NCBI GenBank assembly: GCA_021812705.1
Contig: JAKAMT010000007.1
Location: forward strand, 1 to 43,618
DNA length: 43,618 bases
Origin: Bacteroidota bacterium
GTDB taxonomy: Bacteria; Bacteroidota; Ignavibacteria; Ignavibacteriales; Melioribacteraceae
Direction: 5' to 3'
Positions within the stretch are counted from its first letter, which is position 1; each line of letters opens with the position of its first letter. The notes beneath the pieces were generated by a model. The model saw only the letters and a program-made list of their open reading frames with translations. It was not told where the DNA came from and made no database searches. A program made the position numbers and the translations under genes. This document shows positions 1 through 9,076 of the stretch, piece by piece.

Positions 1-108
1 TTTGTGTTTCCTGTTATGCTGAGAAATGCGCTGTTCAAGATTTGAGGTACAGCCAATATAATGACGGTTTTTATCGGATTGGAGTATGTAAACAAAGTAA
101 TCCTGCAT
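1..108 (-). CDS. GIY-YIG nuclease family protein, N-terminal part only (runs off window start)
   Basis: Reverse complement reads MQDYFVYILQSDKNRHYIGCTSNLEQRISQHNRK; identical to 343-450 except base 100 vs 442 (synonymous GAT/GAC). Confidence 0.8.
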   Translation of the reverse strand, partial: MQDYFVYILQSDKNRHYIGCTSNLEQRISQHNRKHK

Positions 109-112
109 AAAT

Positions 113-138
113 AAAAAACCCCAAATTTCTTTGGGGTT
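113..138 (-). terminator. Rho-independent terminator (copy 1)
   Basis: AACCCCAAA-gaaa-TTTGGGGTT followed by TTTT on the minus strand. Confidence 0.75.
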
Positions 139-147
139 ATTTAATTG

Positions 148-215
148 TGGGGGCTGAAGGATTCGAACCTACGACCCCTCCGACTTCGTCGGAGTGCTCT
201 GAACCAACTGAGCTA
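148..215 (-). pseudogene. tRNA-Val-like remnant: T arm, D arm and 3' acceptor strand kept, 5' acceptor strand missing, anticodon arm replaced by palindrome CTCCGACGAAGTCGGAG
   Basis: Matches the 490-564 tRNA outside the anticodon arm; 178-194 is a perfect 7-bp/3-nt-loop palindrome; the 5' acceptor strand is replaced by GIY-YIG coding sequence. Confidence 0.85.
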
Positions 216-450
216 GATATTCTTTTGCTTTTAACCAATTCTTCAAACTTTTCAAATACTTTTCTAATTTCATTGCAGAATTTTTATCCACTGTTTTGTA
301 TGAAATCAAAACAGACCATGTTTCGGTTGTACCGGTAAATCCTTTGTGTTTCCTGTTATGCTGAGAAATGCGCTGTTCAAGATTTGAGGTACAGCCAATA
401 TAATGACGGTTTTTATCGGATTGGAGTATGTAAACAAAGTAGTCCTGCAT
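169..450 (-). CDS. GIY-YIG nuclease family protein (93 aa) whose C-terminus is encoded by tRNA-like sequence
   Basis: YVYILQS..HYIGCTSNLEQRISQHN..LEKYLKSLKN is a GIY-YIG signature; the tail AQLVQSTPTKSEGS is the translated D arm and palindrome. Confidence 0.8.
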   Translation of the reverse strand: MQDYFVYILQSDKNRHYIGCTSNLEQRISQHNRKHKGFTGTTETWSVLISYKTVDKNSAMKLEKYLKSLKNWLKAKEYLAQLVQSTPTKSEGS

Positions 451-454
451 AAAT

Positions 455-480
455 AAAAAACCCCAAATTTCTTTGGGGTT
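455..480 (-). terminator. Rho-independent terminator downstream of tRNA-Val (copy 2)
   Basis: Same AACCCCAAA/TTTGGGGTT hairpin plus T-tract, offset by 342 bp from copy 1. Confidence 0.8.
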
Positions 481-489
481 ATTTAATTG

Positions 490-564
490 TGGGGGCTGAA
501 GGATTCGAACCTACGACCCTCTGCTTGTAAGGCAGATGCTCTGAACCAACTGAGCTAAGCCCCC
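490..564 (-). tRNA. tRNA-Val (anticodon TAC)
   Basis: Minus strand GGGGGCTTAGCTCAGTTGGTTCAGAGCATCTGCCTTACAAGCAGAGGGTCGTAGGTTCGAATCCTTCAGCCCCCA folds as a cloverleaf; loop CTTACAA. Confidence 0.92.
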
Positions 565-660
565 GTTAAGGGTAAATCAAAAAGAACTTCAAAATTTGCG
601 CATCAATTATAGAACATTTATGCGTGAGAAACAATACATAAGAAAAATATTTTATAAGAG

Positions 661-733
661 AGCGGGTGACGGGACTCGAACCCGCGACTTTCAGCTTGGG
701 AAGCTAACACTCTACCAACTGAGTTACACCCGC
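661..733 (-). tRNA. tRNA-Gly (anticodon CCC)
   Basis: Minus strand GCGGGTGTAACTCAGTTGGTAGAGTGTTAGCTTCCCAAGCTGAAAGTCGCGGGTTCGAGTCCCGTCACCCGCT; loop TTCCCAA. Confidence 0.92.
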
Positions 734-745
734 ATATTTTTTTAA

Positions 746-807
746 GAACCCGCGACTTTCATCCCGCCCTTGGCGGGATAACACTCTACCAACTGAGTTA
801 CACCCGC
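746..807 (-). pseudogene. tRNA-Gly-like remnant, 5' part up to the T loop, with palindrome TCCCGCCAAGGGCGGGA in place of the anticodon loop
   Basis: Identical to tRNA-Gly from the 5' acceptor through GGGTTC except for the 17-nt palindrome at 762-778; the 3' end is absent. Confidence 0.85.
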
Positions 808-869
808 ATTTTAATAAATAAATCTTCTGAGTAAAATTATATCTGCCGTTCGACTTTATCAAGAATTAT

Positions 870-1004
870 TTACTCTGTAATTATTAATGATATCTTTTCG
901 CTGTCATCCGGAAAATCTTTCTGAATCTGCATCGCTAACCTGAGAGCATTATAGACCCTCTCTGTCCCGTATGGTGGGTCATTTAAAAGTAAAAGATGTT
1001 TCAC
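870..1004 (-). pseudogene. Truncated DsrE/DsrF-like protein (44 aa)
   Basis: GTG start behind AAAGGAGGATTT; reads (M)KHLLLLNDPPYGTERVYNALRLAMQIQKDFPDDSEKISLIITE*, like the N-terminus of DsrE-family proteins, then stops early. Below the ORF-track length cutoff. Confidence 0.55.
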
Positions 1005-1228
1005 AAATCCTCCTTTTTTAGAAATATTTAAAAATCAGCTTATAAATAAAGAAAAGATTAGCAAAAGTTTATCAATGGTAATTACTGGGTATTGTGGATG
1101 AATGATCTGAATCACGTTTAATATTAAGATTGCGTTAAATGAGTGATTTTTATTGCATCGAGCATAAAAAAAATCTATTTTCAATTTAGGATGAGCATTA
1201 TATTCATTCAGAAAAGAAGTCATAGACC

Positions 1229-1711
1229 ATGGATAATGGGCAAACATTTTTAGTTTTGGGTGCGATGGTTCTCCTTGCTTTTCTTATTCTCAATGTAAAC
1301 CGCACTATTCTTGGCACTACGGATAATTCTCTGCAGGCGCAAGCCATAACCTCTTCAAATAGTGCTGGGCAACAGATAATGGATTTGATTAAATCCAAAT
1401 CATTCGACGAAAGCACTGTGAACGCAGTTGTTACCGATATCAATAATTTTACTGCGCCTAATTTATTGGGCCATGAGTCAGGCGAGACTATTAATACATT
1501 CGATGATGTCGATGATTTCAATCAATACAGCTGTACGGTATCAACTCCGCGCATGGGTAATGTAGCAATCAAAGCAACAGTCGGATATGTTAATCCTGGT
1601 TCCCCTGATATATTGGTCGCCTCAAAAACCAGAATGAAAAAGATTGAGGTTAAAGCCATGGCCCGTTTCCTGCCCGACACTCTAAGAATCTATTATTATG
1701 CGAGTTATTGA
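1229..1711 (+). CDS. Pilin-like single-TM exported protein
   Basis: N-terminal TM segment (GQTFLVLGAMVLLAFLILNVNRTIL) followed by an extracytoplasmic-looking domain; clustered with two similar ORFs. Confidence 0.5.
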   Translation: MDNGQTFLVLGAMVLLAFLILNVNRTILGTTDNSLQAQAITSSNSAGQQIMDLIKSKSFDESTVNAVVTDINNFTAPNLLGHESGETINTFDDVDDFNQYSCTVSTPRMGNVAIKATVGYVNPGSPDILVASKTRMKKIEVKAMARFLPDTLRIYYYASY

Positions 1712-1720
1712 GTTAATTAT

Positions 1721-2248
1721 ATGGGCTCTATAAATTTAACAGGATCATTCATCATCGGCGGTATAGTATTGCTCACTCTTCTTTTTGTACAATCCAACAT
1801 AAAAGATTTTCAAAGATCACAGATAATTAATGAATTCACCGAATCAAGTATGGTCAGTATGTCGAATGTAGTTGATTATGATTTTAATAAAATAGGCTAC
1901 CGTGTTACAACTAATCCCAAAATATCTTCTATTAATGGTTCATCAATCTCTTTTTTGTCCGATCTGAATAATAATGGAACTGTTGACAGCGTGAAGTATT
2001 TTATCAGGACTCTTTCCGGCAAACAATATTTAGTTAGAAGAACATTTGAGAATTCTGCATCAGAATATCAGATGGCGATTAGCAATTTCTTAATTCAAGG
2101 GTATGATTCACTGAATAGTGCCACTTTTACTGTCGCGAATATTAAAAGCGTTGACGTGAAAATTGTAATTGATAACAACGCCTTCAGGAGTGATACTACC
2201 AGCAATTTCGGATCGTACTATCAGAGAAGATATTTTATTCATAATTAA
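1721..2248 (+). CDS. Pilin-like single-TM exported protein
   Basis: N-terminal TM segment (LTGSFIIGGIVLLTLLFVQS); 9 bp after the previous ORF. Confidence 0.5.
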   Translation: MGSINLTGSFIIGGIVLLTLLFVQSNIKDFQRSQIINEFTESSMVSMSNVVDYDFNKIGYRVTTNPKISSINGSSISFLSDLNNNGTVDSVKYFIRTLSGKQYLVRRTFENSASEYQMAISNFLIQGYDSLNSATFTVANIKSVDVKIVIDNNAFRSDTTSNFGSYYQRRYFIHN

Positions 2249-2259
2249 AAGTTGAATTC

Positions 2260-3381
2260 ATGGGAAGAATGCTTCTGTTTTTGGTATTGGGAGTGAGCGG
2301 TTTATTCACTCTGGCAACTCTGAATATAAATTACAGCAGTGTCCGTCTTACGAACACCTCACTTGAAAAATTTGAGAGGACTCAGGCAGCAAATTTAGCT
2401 TCAAGCGGAATTAATCTGGCAATTTCTAAATTGAATCTGGATACAACATGGGCTGGAATTAACGGGCAGCAGTTCGGACCGGGTTCTTTAACTCTCACTG
2501 TTGCGACCACAACAAGTCAGTATCCGGGCGGGCCGAACATGGGATTAACCAGTATGAGACTCATTTCAAGCACCGGCACAGTAAATAATCAGTCCGTCAC
2601 TATCAGTTCCGTTTTTCGATTAACAACTAATCCAACAGCACCTCCATTCTTGCAATACGCAATGGCGTCCGGAAATGATCTCCAGCTTCAGGGAAGCATA
2701 GATGTCCGTGATGACAATAATACTAACTGGAATGCGAATATTCATTCGAATAATAATCTTCAAACTACAGGTAACGCTTATTCAGTAAGGGGATTTGGTA
2801 CTTATTCCGATCAGCTTGAATCTTCAAAAAATAATTTTTCTCCAAATCAGAATCCGAATTCTTTGCCGGTTAATTATAAGATTCCGCCTATAACGATCCC
2901 GGTCTTCAATCCGACCGATTATCTCAGTATTGCAACAAATATTTCAAACGGTGATCTGACAGTGACCGGCCCGATGGTATTAGGGTCTAAGAGCAATCCG
3001 GTTATCTACTATGTGAACGGCAATCTAAATTTCAGAGGATCAACTACCGGTTATGGGATATTTATTGTAACCGGGAACATTAATTTTAATGGAAATGTTA
3101 CAGTTAATTCTCAGGATCCCACGGCAAGCAATATAGGATTCTATGCCGGGGGCAACATACAAGCGAGCGGGAATATAAATTTAGCGGGGCAGATGTATGC
3201 GTCGCAAAATATTCAGGCAAGCGGAAATTTTACTCTGATCGGTTCCATGACAGCGCGAAATAATATCCAGCTTTCAGGAAATCCTACGATCAGATATAGA
3301 CCGGCTAATTCATCCTTGACAAAACAATTCTGGCCTACTGCTACAAATCTGAGACCTGCTGTTATCTCCTATTATGAGTGA
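2260..3381 (+). CDS. PilX-like exported protein with C-terminal beta-repeat region
   Basis: N-terminal TM then LASSGINLAISKLN (pilin-like), with C-terminal GNIQASGNINLAGQMYASQNIQASGNFTL repeats. Confidence 0.5.
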   Translation: MGRMLLFLVLGVSGLFTLATLNINYSSVRLTNTSLEKFERTQAANLASSGINLAISKLNLDTTWAGINGQQFGPGSLTLTVATTTSQYPGGPNMGLTSMRLISSTGTVNNQSVTISSVFRLTTNPTAPPFLQYAMASGNDLQLQGSIDVRDDNNTNWNANIHSNNNLQTTGNAYSVRGFGTYSDQLESSKNNFSPNQNPNSLPVNYKIPPITIPVFNPTDYLSIATNISNGDLTVTGPMVLGSKSNPVIYYVNGNLNFRGSTTGYGIFIVTGNINFNGNVTVNSQDPTASNIGFYAGGNIQASGNINLAGQMYASQNIQASGNFTLIGSMTARNNIQLSGNPTIRYRPANSSLTKQFWPTATNLRPAVISYYE

Positions 3382-3706
3382 ACAACCGTTTTACTTTCCA
3401 ACTGCTCACTCTGGAAAATTTACAACTTCTGCATATTCTTGCGGACTCATCAGAAGCGCTCAGAAATTTTAACGTTAAATTATTCTTCCTCTACACTATT
3501 TTTTAATTGTTCATCATCACAACCCCGGCCATAACATTTTGAACTGACTAAATTGTATGATAACTTATAAACGTTTAATTTATTTAAGAAAGAATAATGT
3601 GAAGAACGCTTTATCTCCTGCAACTTTTGGAGCAAATAAAATAATTGCTGAATATATTCCATCTCACAATTAATAAGATGCTGCAGATCAAATTTTTATA
3701 AAACAA

Positions 3707-4207
3707 ATGAAAAGGAGAAAAATGAAAAAGTTAAGAATATTCCAATTTATTTTTGTAATGATATCATTATGCAGCACTTTGAGCGCCCAGGGAAAACCTG
3801 TTCAGCTTGCGTTATTCAATCCCATTCAGCTCTTCAGCGAGAACACTTCTATCACCGGTTTGAGACTCAGCCTTATCTATGGAAAGAATACAAGCGTAAC
3901 AGGATTGGACTGGGGATTAGTGAGTCACACTACATCTGGTACCTCAACCGGCGTACAATTCGGATTTCTCGGCATAAATGAAGCAGACTTCATCGGCTGG
4001 CAGGATACCGGCATAAATATAAATCACGGCAGCTTCGAGGGACTTCAATTGGGTCTTGTTAATTATGCCGGCGCTGTAAATGGCGTTCAGATTGGATTTG
4101 TCAATTATGCCGCGAATATGAAAAAGGGGCTGCAAATTGGAATTGTGAACATTATTAAGCAGGGTGGCCAGTTCCCGTTTTTCCCGATTGTCAATTGGGC
4201 GCTGTAG
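3707..4207 (+). CDS. LA_2272-like surface repeat protein
   Basis: Signal peptide, then repeated GLQLGLVNYAG / GVQIGFVNYAA / GLQIGIVNI units. Confidence 0.6.
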   Translation: MKRRKMKKLRIFQFIFVMISLCSTLSAQGKPVQLALFNPIQLFSENTSITGLRLSLIYGKNTSVTGLDWGLVSHTTSGTSTGVQFGFLGINEADFIGWQDTGININHGSFEGLQLGLVNYAGAVNGVQIGFVNYAANMKKGLQIGIVNIIKQGGQFPFFPIVNWAL

Positions 4208-4510
4208 AAGCAGTGAATAGTCAATAGTGAAGAGTGAATAGTTCGTAGGGAATACGGTGATTTAGACGCGAGGCTCGCTCAGTGAGGCTTGAAGAGAACA
4301 AATATTTTGTTCCATCATGGAGCGAAGTAACCAATTCAACCTTTCAATAAGCCATATACAACTGTTGAACTGTTGTGCGGGTGTAATAGACAGTTGTTTA
4401 ACTGTTGAATAGATGAAATTTCATTAAAGCGGATACAAAACAAAGTGACCAATTCAACAAGCATTTATTTTTGCTAAGCTGTTCAACAGTTCAACGCTTC
4501 AACAATTTAA

Positions 4511-4560
4511 AATTCACCATCCACGATTCACAATTCACCATCCACGATTCACAATTCACT
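4511..4560. repeat. 21-bp tandem repeat (AATTCACCATCCACGATTCAC)x2 plus partial third unit
   Basis: Read directly: aattcaccatccacgattcac aattcaccatccacgattcac aattcac. Confidence 0.85.
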
Positions 4561-4618
4561 CTCAAATTTATTATTTTTGTGGAGTTGACTGATTTATTTG
4601 ATTCTGTGGAGATGAATA

Positions 4619-6337
4619 ATGAATGTTTTAAAACCCAAAATTTTAACAACTCTTAAAAACTACAACAAAGAACAATTCATAAAAGATGCTACTGCTGGTG
4701 TTATAGTAGGAATTGTTGCTCTCCCGCTAGCTATCGCATTTGGTATTGCCAGCGGTGTTACTCCAGAAAAAGGAATTATCACTGCAATTATCGCGGGTTT
4801 TATAATTTCCGCTTTTGGAGGAAGCCGCGTGCAGATCGGCGGACCAACCGGCGCATTCATTATTATTGTTTATGGGATTGTCCAGAATTACGGTACAACA
4901 GGTCTTGCAATTGCAACAATAATGGCAGGGATTATTTTAGTCATAATGGGCCTTGTAAAATTCGGGTCACTCATTAAATTTATTCCTTACCCGGTTGTTG
5001 TAGGATTTACAAGCGGCATCGCACTTTTAATCTTTTCAACACAGATAAAGGATTTTTTAGGGCTCCAGATTCAAAAAGTACCATCCGAATTTCATGAAAA
5101 GTGGATTGCTTACTTCGAGGCGTTCCCGACAATAAATTATTATGTGTTCGGAATAGCTCTCCTTGCTATATTCATTATGATCTTCTGGCCTAAAATTACT
5201 CACAGAATACCCGGTTCTTTAGTTGCGATAATTATTACTACAATTCTTGTGATTGTTATGAAACTTCCGGTTGATACTATCGGAAGCAGATTCGGAGAGA
5301 TCCCATCTAATCTTCCCGCGCCGAGTACTTTCACTATAAATTTAACAGTTATAAAAGGCCTCATTGGTCCTGCAACTGTTATCGCGCTGCTTGCTGCTAT
5401 AGAATCTCTTCTTTCGGCTGTTGTTGCCGACGGTATGATTGGAGGCAAGCACAGAAGCAATATGGAACTGATTGCTCAGGGTCTGGCAAATATTGTTACT
5501 CCTATTTTCGGCGGAATTCCGGCAACGGGAGCAATTGCAAGAACTGCAACTAATATTAAAAATGGCGGAAGAACTCCGGTTGCAGGAATAATCCATGCTT
5601 TAACTCTGCTGCTTATAATGCTCTTCTTCGGCAGCTACGCAAAACTCATCCCGATGGCTACTTTGGCCGCTATTCTTGTAATTGTCGCGTACAATATGAG
5701 CGAATGGCATTCATTCAAATCGCTTTTAAAAAGTCCTAAGAGTGATGTTGCGGTTTTATTAACCACATTCTTTCTAACTGTGCTATTCGATTTGACGATC
5801 GCAATTGAAATCGGTATGGTCCTGGCAGTGCTGTTATTTATGAAACGTATGGCTGAAGTTTCAAACGTAAGTGTGATTACCAGAGAACTTGAAGATGAAG
5901 ATGAGATCCCCGATCCTAATGCGATTGATAAAAAGCAGATTCCGGTTGGCGTCGAAGTATTCGAAATTAACGGTCCCTTCTTTTTTGGCGCCGCTAAGAA
6001 GTTCAAAGACGAGATGTTGGATATTGAAGATCCGCCGAAAGTTAGAATTATCCGTATGAGAAATGTGCCGGCTGTTGACGCTACCGGACTTCAGACTTTG
6101 AAAGATTTTTATAACGATGCTAAAAAACAAAAAATTCATATGATTCTCTCGGGCGTTCATACACAGCCGCTCTTCGCGATGACTCAGGCCGGACTTTTCG
6201 ACTTATACGGGGAGGAGAATATATTCGGTAATATCGATGACGCGCTCGATCATGCCAGGCAGCTGCTCGGTCTGCCAAAATTGGGAAGACCCAAAGATTT
6301 TGTTGCTACGGTGAAGAGAGAGATGAAAAATGATTAA
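4619..6337 (+). CDS. SulP family inorganic anion transporter with STAS domain
   Basis: [35 protein letters not shown], multiple TMs, C-terminal STAS ([28 protein letters not shown]). Confidence 0.93.
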   Translation: MNVLKPKILTTLKNYNKEQFIKDATAGVIVGIVALPLAIAFGIASGVTPEKGIITAIIAGFIISAFGGSRVQIGGPTGAFIIIVYGIVQNYGTTGLAIATIMAGIILVIMGLVKFGSLIKFIPYPVVVGFTSGIALLIFSTQIKDFLGLQIQKVPSEFHEKWIAYFEAFPTINYYVFGIALLAIFIMIFWPKITHRIPGSLVAIIITTILVIVMKLPVDTIGSRFGEIPSNLPAPSTFTINLTVIKGLIGPATVIALLAAIESLLSAVVADGMIGGKHRSNMELIAQGLANIVTPIFGGIPATGAIARTATNIKNGGRTPVAGIIHALTLLLIMLFFGSYAKLIPMATLAAILVIVAYNMSEWHSFKSLLKSPKSDVAVLLTTFFLTVLFDLTIAIEIGMVLAVLLFMKRMAEVSNVSVITRELEDEDEIPDPNAIDKKQIPVGVEVFEINGPFFFGAAKKFKDEMLDIEDPPKVRIIRMRNVPAVDATGLQTLKDFYNDAKKQKIHMILSGVHTQPLFAMTQAGLFDLYGEENIFGNIDDALDHARQLLGLPKLGRPKDFVATVKREMKND

Positions 6338-6410
6338 TTTATATAACTGGATTATTTTTTGTCCCGATATCTGTTGAGGTGCGATTTAAAAAATTAATAA
6401 TTACAATTTA

Positions 6411-7097
6411 TTGAATACTAGAGTGGACCTTAATACAAAAGATATTTCTCTTTTGCTGATGATTCCTGAAAAAGAAGTTCAGCAATTTATAAAACGGAAA
6501 GAGATTCCTTTCCAGTTCCTTCATGATAAAGTAGTGTTCAATAAACAGCAGATTATTGAATGGGCATTGGGGCGCAACTATCCTATCAATATATCCGGCA
6601 ATAATAAACTAAGCGAATATCATATCGATACTGTCAGCCCCCTTCTTGATAAAGATTCGTTTCACTATAACTGTGATTTTAATGAATCTGATTATATTGA
6701 GCAAATGGTTGCACGGATTAATATCGATAAAAATGTAGATAAAGAAATCATTACTCAGTTGCTGAGAAGCAGGGAATCGATGATGAGTACTGCCATCGGA
6801 AACGGAATAAGTCTGCCTCATCCGCGCGTCCCTCTCATGGTTGGTAAGAATAAACCGTTAATAAATTTTTTCTTCCCGGAAAAGCTGCTTGACTTAAAAT
6901 CAATTGACGGCAAGCCGGTTCATACTTTAATTCTTCTTATCTCTCAAACTATTAAACAGCATCTGAGCCTGATCGCGCATCTCAGCTTCCTGCTTTCAAC
7001 GGAAACTTTCCGCTTCGCACTTGGAAACCGGCTTGAGTCAGGAGAAATACTGGATATAATTCAGAAGATTGAAGAGGCTAAAAACAAAGCCCAATGA
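6411..7097 (+). CDS. HTH (excisionase-like) + PTS EIIA type-2 domain protein
   Basis: N-terminal HTH-like segment; EIIA motif GNGISLPHPR; TTG start; stop overlaps the next ATG. Confidence 0.75.
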   Translation: MNTRVDLNTKDISLLLMIPEKEVQQFIKRKEIPFQFLHDKVVFNKQQIIEWALGRNYPINISGNNKLSEYHIDTVSPLLDKDSFHYNCDFNESDYIEQMVARINIDKNVDKEIITQLLRSRESMMSTAIGNGISLPHPRVPLMVGKNKPLINFFFPEKLLDLKSIDGKPVHTLILLISQTIKQHLSLIAHLSFLLSTETFRFALGNRLESGEILDIIQKIEEAKNKAQ

Positions 7098-9076
7098 ATG
7101 ATTTAGCTGATCCCGGATATAGTTTATTCATTGTTGCATTTGCAATTCAATTACTCGCGATAGTTTTTCTTTCTATCAGGAATGAACGCACTGCATTGTT
7201 TTCATCAAGTATTGTCCTAGTCATCGGTCTGATACTCGGCCTCATTTCAACATTTTCTTCGGCTCTCTTTTCTTCAGTGGAAATTCCGGGAAGAACTTTT
7301 TTTTCAAATTGGATACGTCTTGACGGATTGAGCATTTATTTCATATTTATTATACAGCTTGTTGCAATTCCAACTACAGTCTCCGGCATCTCATACCTTA
7401 ATCATTACATCGATCAGAAGAGATCTGTTAAAAGCTTTTTCATATTCTATATAATTCTTTTAATCTCAACTCAGTTTGTAGTAATTGCAAATCAGACAAT
7501 ATTTTTCCTGGTCAGTTGGGAAGTGATGAGCATGTCGGCCTATCTTGCAATGATTCTTGAGCGTGAAAAGGAAGAAGTTCAACGCGGAAGTTTCTACTAT
7601 TTTGCCGCGTCGCATGTTCTGATTTTTATCCTCTATATAATGTTTTTCCTGCTTCATCATCAGACGGGGAGCTGGTACTTCAGCGATTACCATCTCTCAT
7701 TTTCTTCAGGTATTGTTGTTCCATTAATTTTCATCCTGTCATTGATTGGATTCGGAATCAAAGCCGGATTCATACCGTTCCATTTCTGGCTTCCGCAGGC
7801 GCACCCGATTGCTCCGACTGTACTAAGCGCTTTTTTATCCGGCGTAATTATTAAAATGGGTATTTACGGAATTTTCAGGACGTTTCTTTTTCTTAAGCCG
7901 GTTCCCGAGTGGTGCGGATGGCTTCTGCTGATTGTGGGTATGATCAGCGCAATATTCGGCGTATGGTATGCACTTGCCCAGCATGATATTAAACGACTGC
8001 TTGCATATCACTCCGTGGAAAATATCGGCATTATTGGAATAGGTATCGGTATAGGATTTATTGGCTCGGCTAATAATCTCTCCTCTGTTCAAGTGCTTGG
8101 ATTCGGCGGGGCGCTCCTGCATACCTTGAACCATGCGATATTTAAAAGCCTTCTGTTCATCGGAAGCGGTGTTATTTATAGAAATCTCGGAATAAGAAAT
8201 ATTGAATTGATGGGAGGACTGATCCACCGCGCAAAATATATTGCGCTCTTTTTTCTGGCGGGATCTGTCGCGATAAGCGGAATTCCTCCGTTTAACGGTT
8301 TTATCTCCGAGTTCATCGTCTATACCGGATTTTTCAAAACCGCAAATGAACTGAAAAATTATTATCCAATTTTAATGCTGATGTTTGTAGTCGGGCTGGC
8401 ATTTGTCGGAGGACTTGCGGTTGGGTGTTTCACAAAAGTAAATTCAGTAATCTTTTTGGGAAGTGAAAGGAGAGAAGTGAAGAGATTTCATTCTTCCATT
8501 TACGATTATGTTTCGCTTGGCTTTTTATCTTTGCTCTGCATTTTGATAGGATTTTATCCGCAGCCGTTTGTAGGCGTAGTTAATAAAGTAATCTCATCCG
8601 GTTTTTTAAACGGGAATAGTTCTTCGGCATTAATTAATATTGACTGGCACTACTTCACTCTAATATTTTCGTCCCTCGCAATAGGAATTATCCTTTTGTA
8701 TCTGCTAAAATTAAAACTTGAAAAGAAATATGGAAGAAGAACTTCTGCTGCATGGGGCTGCGGATATGAAAATCTTACTCCGCGAATGCAATATTCGGCA
8801 TCATCATTTGCAGATGAGCTGAACACAATCCCAAAAACAATTCTGGTTTATCAAAAAGAAGTTGAAATATCAGATTCTCCCTATCCTGTTTCCTCCGGAT
8901 TTGAAAGTCATTCTAAAGATTTTGTTGACTACAAGATAGTTCTGCCTCTTTTCAATTTTTTAAGATCGCTTGCCGCAAGAATCGGATTTTTAAGTCAGAC
9001 TGATATCCGTTACTACATTGCATTCATTTTAATAATAATTTCAATTTACGGATTGATAGCGTTTCTATGGGTTTAA
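7094..9076 (+). CDS. HyfB/NuoL-like proton-translocating antiporter subunit
   Basis: GFIPFHFWLPQAHPIAPTVLSAFLSGVIIKMGIYGIFR; many TM segments. Confidence 0.88.
   Translation: MNDLADPGYSLFIVAFAIQLLAIVFLSIRNERTALFSSSIVLVIGLILGLISTFSSALFSSVEIPGRTFFSNWIRLDGLSIYFIFIIQLVAIPTTVSGISYLNHYIDQKRSVKSFFIFYIILLISTQFVVIANQTIFFLVSWEVMSMSAYLAMILEREKEEVQRGSFYYFAASHVLIFILYIMFFLLHHQTGSWYFSDYHLSFSSGIVVPLIFILSLIGFGIKAGFIPFHFWLPQAHPIAPTVLSAFLSGVIIKMGIYGIFRTFLFLKPVPEWCGWLLLIVGMISAIFGVWYALAQHDIKRLLAYHSVENIGIIGIGIGIGFIGSANNLSSVQVLGFGGALLHTLNHAIFKSLLFIGSGVIYRNLGIRNIELMGGLIHRAKYIALFFLAGSVAISGIPPFNGFISEFIVYTGFFKTANELKNYYPILMLMFVVGLAFVGGLAVGCFTKVNSVIFLGSERREVKRFHSSIYDYVSLGFLSLLCILIGFYPQPFVGVVNKVISSGFLNGNSSSALINIDWHYFTLIFSSLAIGIILLYLLKLKLEKKYGRRTSAAWGCGYENLTPRMQYSASSFADELNTIPKTILVYQKEVEISDSPYPVSSGFESHSKDFVDYKIVLPLFNFLRSLAARIGFLSQTDIRYYIAFILIIISIYGLIAFLWV

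Noticed and set aside
147-338. 63-aa plus-strand ORF
   Set aside because: Antisense to the GIY-YIG ORF and tRNA remnant; no family resemblance.
3480-3662. 60-aa minus-strand ORF
   Set aside because: Short, no SD seen, no recognisable family.
4471-4656. 61-aa ORF with FTIHDSQFTIHDSQFT repeats
   Set aside because: Translation of the 21-bp tandem repeat and overlaps the sulP start; not protein-like.
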